A stretch of 64,000 nucleotides of DNA from Photorhabdus bodei (lineage in GTDB: Bacteria > Pseudomonadota > Gammaproteobacteria > Enterobacterales > Enterobacteriaceae), in NCBI RefSeq assembly GCF_003287735.1, contig NZ_NSCM01000001.1:124001-188000 (forward strand), given 5' to 3'. Positions 58,188 to 64,000 of this stretch are shown one piece after another. Each line of letters begins with the position of its first letter. Position 1 is the first letter of the stretch. A model generated the notes under the pieces. That model saw only the letters and a list, made by a program, of their open reading frames with translations, was not told the DNA's origin and did no database searches. Position numbers and translations under genes: made by a program.

Positions 58188-58484
58188 GTTTTCCCCTTCT
58201 AATGTAAAATTTAACAAATTGATTAAATTAGAAGGGCTGCTCTTTCTGTTTGTATTGGACTCATAATCACTCCGGTATGAAATTGGATTAAATACTCAGT
58301 CTCTGACGAAGAAAAATTATACATTAGCTAAAAACAAATAACTACCAACACAGCAACTATGCTCCGTTTATCTCCTGAGCAATCAACCTTGGCAAATTTG
58401 ACTCAATATATCACTTTCTGTTTTGATAGCCCGAACGGCCTCCGACGGTAACAAATCGCGCCGTCAACAACAGGAAATCTTCAA

Positions 58485-59249
58485 ATGTTACATTATCAAC
58501 CAAGACATGACCTCCTACAACAACGTATTATTTTGGTGACAGGTGCTGGAGAGGGTATTGGCCGTGAAGCGGCTTTGACTTACGCCCGTTACGGTGCACA
58601 AGTGATCTTACTTGGCAGAACAACACACAAACTGGAAACTGTCCAAAAAGAGATTGAACAAGCAGGTGGTGCCCCTGCAACTGTTTACACCATGGATCTG
58701 CTTACCGCCACAGCCGAAGAGTGTCAGGCATTCGCTGGCGATTTAGCGCAACATTATCCGCATCTGGATGGCGTATTGCATAATGCCGGATTACTGGGAG
58801 CTGTCGCACCGATGGCAGAGCAGCCAGTGCAATTATGGCATGATGTTATGCAAGTCAACGTCAATGCGGCCTTTATGTTAACGCAAGCCTTATTACCGCT
58901 ATTATTGAAGTCACCTGACGGATCATTAATCTTTACCAGTTCGAGCGTTGGCCGCGAAGGTCGTTGTGGTTGGGGAGCCTATTCCGCCTCTAAATTTGCA
59001 ACCGAAGGCATGATGCAAGTTTTAGCGGCTGAATATAAACACACTTCTCTACGCGTTAATTGTATTAATCCCGGCGGTACACGCACAAATATGCGCACCC
59101 GCGCATTCCCTAACGAAAATTCTGCTAAACTGAAAACACCGGCAGATATTATGCCACTGTATCTTTATCTTATGGGCAGCGATAGTCTGCATAAAACAGG
59201 CATCAGTTTTGATGCCCAACCCGGACGCAAAGCAGGACCAGCCGAATAA
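58485..59249 (+). CDS. yciK: YciK, short-chain dehydrogenase
   Basis: This 254-residue oxidoreductase has the nucleotide-binding TGAGEGIGRE, HNAGLLG, catalytic Ser in TSSSVGREGR and YSASK. YciK is conserved beside btuR in enterobacteria; its substrate is unknown. Its TAA overlaps the ATG of btuR (TAATG). Confidence 0.95.
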   Translation: MLHYQPRHDLLQQRIILVTGAGEGIGREAALTYARYGAQVILLGRTTHKLETVQKEIEQAGGAPATVYTMDLLTATAEECQAFAGDLAQHYPHLDGVLHNAGLLGAVAPMAEQPVQLWHDVMQVNVNAAFMLTQALLPLLLKSPDGSLIFTSSSVGREGRCGWGAYSASKFATEGMMQVLAAEYKHTSLRVNCINPGGTRTNMRTRAFPNENSAKLKTPADIMPLYLYLMGSDSLHKTGISFDAQPGRKAGPAE

Positions 59250-59845
59250 TGACAATCAATGACAACCAACATCAAAAAAGGCAACAACGCCTAAAAGAAA
59301 AAGTGGATTTTCGTATTGAAGCCGCCCAGTTAGAACGGGGTATTCTCATCGTTTTTACCGGCAATGGTAAAGGCAAAACCACTGCGGCATTTGGCACCGT
59401 GACCCGAGCGATAGGTCATGGATTTCGCGCCGGTGTGATCCAGTTTATCAAGGGGAAATGGGAGAATGGCGAGAAAAATCTACTGGAACAGCATGGGGTG
59501 AATTTTCATGTTATGGCAACAGGTTTTACCTGGGAAACCCAAAGCCGGGAAACGGATACTGTAGCCTGCCAACAGGTATGGCGCTATGCGTTAGAGATGT
59601 TATCTGATCCCGATTTGGATCTAGTTGTCTTGGATGAACTGACTTATATGGTGAGTTATGGCTACCTTCCTCTGGAAGAAGTTATTACTGCGCTCAACCA
59701 CCGACCGGAACACCAATCCGTGATTATCACCGGCCGCGGTTGTCATCGTGAATTATTGGAAATGGCAGATACCGTGACAGAGATGCGCCCGGTAAAACAT
59801 GCCTTTGACGCCGGCATTAAGGCACAAAAAGGGATCGATTGGTAA
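59249..59845 (+). CDS. btuR: Cob(I)alamin adenosyltransferase
   Basis: This 198-residue enzyme transfers adenosyl from ATP to cob(I)alamin. The P-loop is GNGKGKTTAAFG, followed by VIQFIKGKWENGE and LDELTYMVSYGYL. It overlaps yciK by one base, so the pair forms one operon. The next gene rluB is convergent, with stops 36 bases apart. Confidence 0.95.
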   Translation: MTINDNQHQKRQQRLKEKVDFRIEAAQLERGILIVFTGNGKGKTTAAFGTVTRAIGHGFRAGVIQFIKGKWENGEKNLLEQHGVNFHVMATGFTWETQSRETDTVACQQVWRYALEMLSDPDLDLVVLDELTYMVSYGYLPLEEVITALNHRPEHQSVIITGRGCHRELLEMADTVTEMRPVKHAFDAGIKAQKGIDW

Positions 59846-59881
59846 AAAAGGCCCCGTTATGACACACGAGACCCAGAAAAC

Positions 59882-60814
59882 TTAACGACCTTTTGGTGCG
59901 GTTGTTCGCCCCGCATTCTGGCGTGAACTGCCCGGGCGTTTACCTGCCGATGGACGCGATGCGACTTGAGCATGGCGTTTAACCGCTCGGCGGATTTGGT
60001 TAGCTTTAAGACGGCGTTGATCACGCCCAACGGCCACTTTGGAAACCGTCTCTTCATTCAAATCCACTAATTGGCGTAAATAGTTAGTCTGCTCCAGACC
60101 CAGTTCCGTCCATCCCCCGCGTGGTAAGCCTTTTGGCAAACTAATATCCCCATAACGCACACGAATAAGACGGCTCACCTGTACACCAACTGCTTCCCAA
60201 AGACGACGAACTTCACGGTTACGTCCTTCTGTCAGCGTGACGTTATACCATTGATTCATCCCCTCCCCCCCCTTAAACGCGATAGTACGGAATGAAGCTG
60301 GACCATCTTCCAGTTGAATCCCTTTAGCCAGTTGTTTCAATTTGGCATCATCAACTTCACCAAAGACACGGACAGCATATTCGCGTTCAACTTCACGGCT
60401 TGGATGCATCAAGCGATTAGCCAGTTCGCCATCCGTGGTAAATAACAATAAACCACAGGTATTCACATCCAGACGCCCAACCGCTATCCAGCGGGAACCT
60501 AGCAATTTAGGCAGACGATCAAAAACCGTTGGCCGTCCTTCTGGATCATGACGAGTACAAAGCTCACCCTCTGGTTTGTAATAAGCCAAAACACGGCAAA
60601 CCGCTTTTTGTGATTCTTTGATATTTAATACCCGACCATCGAGGCGGATTTTTGTGGCGGGCTGAACTTCAAGGCGATCACCTAAAGTTGCAATCTTACC
60701 GTCAACACTGACGCGCCCCTGTTGAATATAACCTTCTATTTCGCGGCGGGAACCGTGACCGGAACGCGCGAGAATTTTCTGTAACTTTTCAGATTTCTGT
60801 ATCTTACCGCTCAT
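59882..60814 (-). CDS. rluB: RluB, 23S rRNA pseudouridine synthase
   Basis: The protein has 310 residues. An N-terminal S4 domain ([21 protein letters not shown]) and the catalytic motif [14 protein letters not shown] with the active-site Asp are clear. The C-terminus is basic and Arg/Ser-rich. RluB modifies U2605 of 23S rRNA in E. coli. It neighbours btuR as in E. coli. Confidence 0.96.
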   Translation of the reverse strand: MSGKIQKSEKLQKILARSGHGSRREIEGYIQQGRVSVDGKIATLGDRLEVQPATKIRLDGRVLNIKESQKAVCRVLAYYKPEGELCTRHDPEGRPTVFDRLPKLLGSRWIAVGRLDVNTCGLLLFTTDGELANRLMHPSREVEREYAVRVFGEVDDAKLKQLAKGIQLEDGPASFRTIAFKGGEGMNQWYNVTLTEGRNREVRRLWEAVGVQVSRLIRVRYGDISLPKGLPRGGWTELGLEQTNYLRQLVDLNEETVSKVAVGRDQRRLKANQIRRAVKRHAQVASRPSAGKRPGSSRQNAGRTTAPKGR

Positions 60815-61333
60815 TGAGCAACCTCTGTTGTCGCCTTCACAGGCGTCGTGTTATATATCAATCAATACGTTATGATAGAATTCAATCATAACAAACTGAT
60901 TTTAATACATTTGATAGCATAGAATGCTAGAAAATAGCTCATACATTCTAATCCGTGGCCGAGCATTCTACACTAATTTCAGACACAATGATTCTAATCC
61001 AGCACCAGCAATTCCCATCACGCGAAAACTGAAAACATCATGACTGGCGTAAGGGAACAATATCTCCATCCTTATCGCGATTTACCGACATTTAATATAA
61101 CAGATTCCCCATTATCAGGATTAAAAAACCCAACACTGATCATATTTCATACTATCCATTCTGACGGCCAATTAATTACACATTATAATAATTCAATAAC
61201 GTAACTATTAAATAATCAATATTCTCTGTGGTAAATGACCATTTTATACCCGAATCCCGACCACGGATGCTCAGGTCACTTATTGGTCAGCATCACTGAC
61301 TTTTTAACACTTAAATTAAACAAAAGGGATAGT
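60815..61333. other. Intergenic region between rluB and the haemagglutinin fragment
   Basis: I see no gene. In E. coli other genes (yciO, trp operon) follow rluB; here the conserved order ends. The last bases include an AAAAGGGA ribosome-binding site for the next gene. Confidence 0.4.
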
Positions 61334-62065
61334 ATGATGAGTAAACGCAACAACTTTGTGGCGAGAGGCACGAGTTATCTTTTAATTTACCTTACCGCCA
61401 TTCAGCCGCTCCACCCGGCGATTGCCGCAGGAATAACACCGGATAATAACCAGACACAGGTACAAAACCAAAGCAACGTCCCGGTGGTCAATATTGCCAC
61501 GCCGAATGACGCGGGGATATCCCACAACACCTATAAAGAATTTAACATTGTCACTCAAGGCACCGTACTCAATAACGCCACGCAAGCGGCTAAATCGCAA
61601 CTGGCGGGGCAACTTAACGCTAACCCTAATCTGCATGGAAAAGCGGCAGAACTGATTATTAATGAAGTGACCGGCAGCGGACAATCTAATTTACAAGGCC
61701 AGTTGGAGATTTTCGGCAATAAAGCCAATGTGATGATTGCTAACCCCAACGGCATTACCTGTGATGGCTGTGGTTTTATTAATACTTCGAGCGCAACACT
61801 GACCACGGGTAAACCTCAATTTGATAAACAGGGCGCGTTGGAAGCCTTAGAAGTTAAAACAGGCCAGATTACCCTTGGCGGCAAAGGGTTAGATGGCAAG
61901 GCGACGGATTATGTCGATATTATCAGTCGGGCAACGGAATTAAATGGAAAAATTCAGGCGAATAACCTGTCCCTGACGCAAGGTGCTAGCCGAATCAGCT
62001 TAAAAGATGGCACAATTAAACCTATCGCTGGCGAAGGCGCACGACAGAAAACCAGAACGATTTAG
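61334..62065 (+). pseudogene. Filamentous haemagglutinin/TpsA-type exoprotein, N-terminal fragment
   Basis: I use ATG 61334 (MMSKRNNF) with AAAAGGGA upstream. The 243 residues contain an extended signal sequence (YLLIYLTAIQPLHPAIAA) and a two-partner-secretion domain with NPNL and NPNGITCDGCGFIN motifs. Complete proteins of this type have thousands of residues and are exported by a TpsB partner. Here the frame stops soon after SLKDGTIKPIAGEGA, and no partner is present. It is a truncated relic, although the export domain itself is intact. Confidence 0.85.
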
Positions 62066-62181
62066 GGTTGTTGTATAACTCGCTGCCCGCCTGGAAAAAA
62101 GGTGCACTGATAATCAAATTGACTTATCCACTTATTCTTTCAGTTATCAAATTAATTAATAACTATAATTTCAAACAATAT

Positions 62182-62222
62182 AATGGTGGCCTGAAATTTA
62201 TAATTTGGGGCCACCATTTCAT
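62182..62222. terminator. Inverted repeat, terminator-like
   Basis: AATGGTGGCC pairs with GGCCACCATT (10-bp stem, 17-base loop), followed on the plus strand by TCATTAAATTTT. It lies between the haemagglutinin fragment and the calpain-like pseudogene. Confidence 0.6.
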
Positions 62223-62308
62223 TAAATTTTATTTAAATTTCCATTCATGCCAAACACTAAGATTAAATTAGAGGCTTACAAATCAATCCTGACAAAACTG
62301 ATATCCTA

Positions 62309-63582
62309 TCACTCTTGAATTGGTGATGGATTTGCAATACTTTTCAGTGAATCAGGAACGGTTTCTCTGAAATACATATCGCTGATTTTTGGTAAATTAT
62401 TAACATAGAGATCATATGGCATCCAGAATGATTTTCCTTCAAATCGGCTATTCTGGAATATATCATTTTGCACGTCTTCTGGAATATTTTCCCATTCAGT
62501 AGATCCGGGGGAATATGGACCGTTATATTTAACGAAATTCCACGGATTATGCAATCGTACTAACTTAATATCATTCCATTGCTGAGCATCTAATATTAAA
62601 TAAGCATGACCTGACACCAAATCCGTAGAGTAACCCGTTCCTTGATAAGTCACATGATGTTTTATTTTGAAGATATCGATAAATTTTTCATCCCAAATAC
62701 GATCCTGATTACCCCGATTAATACTGGTATTTGCTGTCGATTCTATACCAAAATAGATTTCATTACCGCCGCCTAAATTCTCATAGCTTCCATGCAATTT
62801 CGCAAATGCTTTTTCAATCAGGTAATACCAAAACTCATTTTTATCTTCCATAGCAGAAAAACTAACTCGTGGCAGATCATCGTCAATCAATAAATAACCA
62901 ATTGTCGATTGATTGATGATTCTGATCGAATATACCTGTCATCCTTCAAGTTGCCTCTTTGTTGGCTGCACTCACTCACCCCGGTCACATAGTTATCTAT
63001 GCTCCCGGGGATTCGCTCCCTTGCCGCCGCGATGCATCTTGAAATCCATAAGGTATAAACCCCCGTTGGGTTATAAACCGGCGGATAGATAGCAGAAAAT
63101 AACAAATTATGCCCTTCAGGATGGGATGCAATTGCCCCAATGGTGCTAACAAAACCGTAATTACCAAGATAAAGCTGGCCCATATCGATCATCTCTATCC
63201 CTTTAATAAACATGTTAGGGGATTCAATAAAATCTTTAATACGGTTATGCTTATCAACGCCCCCGCTTTGCCATTGCTCAGGAGGATATGAATCATCGAC
63301 TAAATAGGCACTCTTCTCTGATAACGCTTTAATTAAGGCCAATACCGGATCTTTTGCATATAACGTGACGCCTTTAAAGTCAAAAGGTTCACAGGAAGCC
63401 AGAATATCATTTAATTCACTTAATTTTACCGCTTTATCAGGATCTCCGCTCAATGCTTCTTGCACTGATTTTTCAGCATATGCGTCACGTCCACATGCGA
63501 TTAAATCTCTATCTGGTGATTTCGGCCATGTATGAACATTAGCGACATCAACTGGTTTATCGGAGAAATTAATAACTGACAT
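62309..63582 (-). pseudogene. Calpain-like cysteine-protease gene broken by an ERIC insertion
   Basis: I use ATG 63582 (AAGGGA upstream; MSVINFSDKP). The first 176 codons run to GVY and enter an ERIC (62931-63057). Excising it plus one TA copy continues in frame as SIRIINQSTIGYLLIDDDLP, and the whole is 382 codons. Calpain hallmarks follow: NEFWYYLIEKAFAKLHGSYE, LVSGHAY (catalytic His284) and LVRLHNPWNFVKYNGPYS (Asn304). The catalytic Cys site, LGNYGFVSTIGAIAS, has Tyr142 in place of Cys. So the enzyme is inactive twice over: active-site change and disruption. The product could have been a host-acting effector. Confidence 0.8.
62931..63057 (-). repeat. ERIC element inside the calpain-like gene
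   Basis: The element is 127 bp including TA at both ends, a probable 2-bp target duplication (net 125 bp inserted, giving a frameshift). It is in inverse orientation to the copies at 23192, 44966, 45978 and 54408. Confidence 0.95.
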
Positions 63583-63872
63583 TTTCAATATCCCTTGATT
63601 TTATAATGGATGGATAACCTTACGCTGTTATTTATATTAAATAGCCAGCCCAAAGGTTTTTACCTAATAATATGATTAAATAATTAGCAAATAAACTTAC
63701 CTTGGGTGAGGTAAATACTTCCTTATCACGTTATTAAAATCAACTTAATTATTAAATAGATGATAATTTTATTTTATTGAGTCAGTATTAATAATTCGAA
63801 ACAACAATAACCATTTCTATTCAATTAAAAAATCAAAAATATAAAGCCTGCGTATAATACACAGGATTTATA
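63583..63872. other. AT-rich upstream region of the calpain-like gene
   Basis: I find no gene. The promoter for the calpain-like gene is probably here. It is followed by another ERIC. Confidence 0.35.
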
Positions 63873-63999
63873 TATACCCTTCATCTTTCAAGCTGCTGCT
63901 TTGTTGGCTGCGTTCACTTACCCCAGTCACATAGTTATCTATGCTCCTGGGGATGCGTTCTCTTGCCGCCGCACTGCAACTTGAAATCTATTGAGTATA
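63873..63999 (-). repeat. ERIC element at the right edge
   Basis: A 127-bp ERIC, TATACCC...GAGTATA, the most diverged copy in the window: it has CCCCAGTC instead of the CCCCGGTC of the others, and GGATGCGTTC instead of GGATTCGCTC. It is in the same orientation as the copy at 62931. Confidence 0.92.
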
Positions 64000-64000
64000 G

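Noticed and set aside
62068..62271. 67-codon frame after the haemagglutinin fragment
   Set aside because: It overlaps the terminator-like inverted repeat and has no family signal.

Overview
This window looks like a chromosomal segment of Photorhabdus or a very close relative. The evidence is an enterobacterial housekeeping backbone in a moderately AT-rich genome, a Photorhabdus virulence cassette (PVC, an extracellular contractile injection system), a TccC-type insecticidal toxin remnant, and at least six full-length ERIC elements. The assignment comes from remembered family features, not from a database search.

Layout. (1) Bases 1-8212: the end of rsxA, then rsxB-C-D-G-E, nth and rnb, all on the plus strand. 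(2) 8213-41925: an accessory island between rnb and yciH. It holds a decayed alkyl-sulfatase gene, then a PVC operon (9348-27888): tube, two sheath genes, LysM-like hub protein, spike, baseplate, tape measure, AAA+ ATPase and cap. Next come a VopS-like Fic effector, a second probable effector of unknown function, a truncated tccC, a nitrilase, a 1638-residue toxin-like protein with an HExxH motif, a chromosomal Fic protein, a decayed hipBA-like pair, a DUF1348 protein and a TetR regulator. (3) 41926-54359: the conserved minus-strand block yciH-pyrF-lapB-lapA, a decayed pgpB, ribA (plus strand), acnA, an unknown gene, cysB, topA and a decayed yciN. (4) 54360-64000: conserved sohB, yciK, btuR and rluB mixed with accessory genes: an alpha/beta hydrolase, an integrase remnant, chloramphenicol acetyltransferase, a filamentous-haemagglutinin N-terminal fragment and a broken calpain-like gene.

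How the parts may work together. The PVC genes make one tightly packed, partly overlapping operon whose effectors follow the cap gene, the usual PVC arrangement. A promoter-like element plus an ops-like (RfaH-type) element 86 bases downstream precedes the operon. Nearly the same leader, with 87-base spacing, precedes the large toxin gene at 33022, which suggests shared antitermination control. This PVC is unusual: no tail-fibre gene (pvc13) is visible and an ERIC sits where it should be, only two intact sheath genes are present with a stray sheath C-terminus between tube and sheath, the tape measure seems short, and Pvc11 carries a 448-residue internal duplication.

Decay is widespread: alkyl sulfatase, hipA, pgpB, yciN, an integrase, tccC, the haemagglutinin and the calpain-like gene are all broken. 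The calpain gene gives a very clear record. Removing one 127-bp ERIC and one copy of a TA duplication restores an open 382-codon calpain-like frame in which the catalytic cysteine is already tyrosine.
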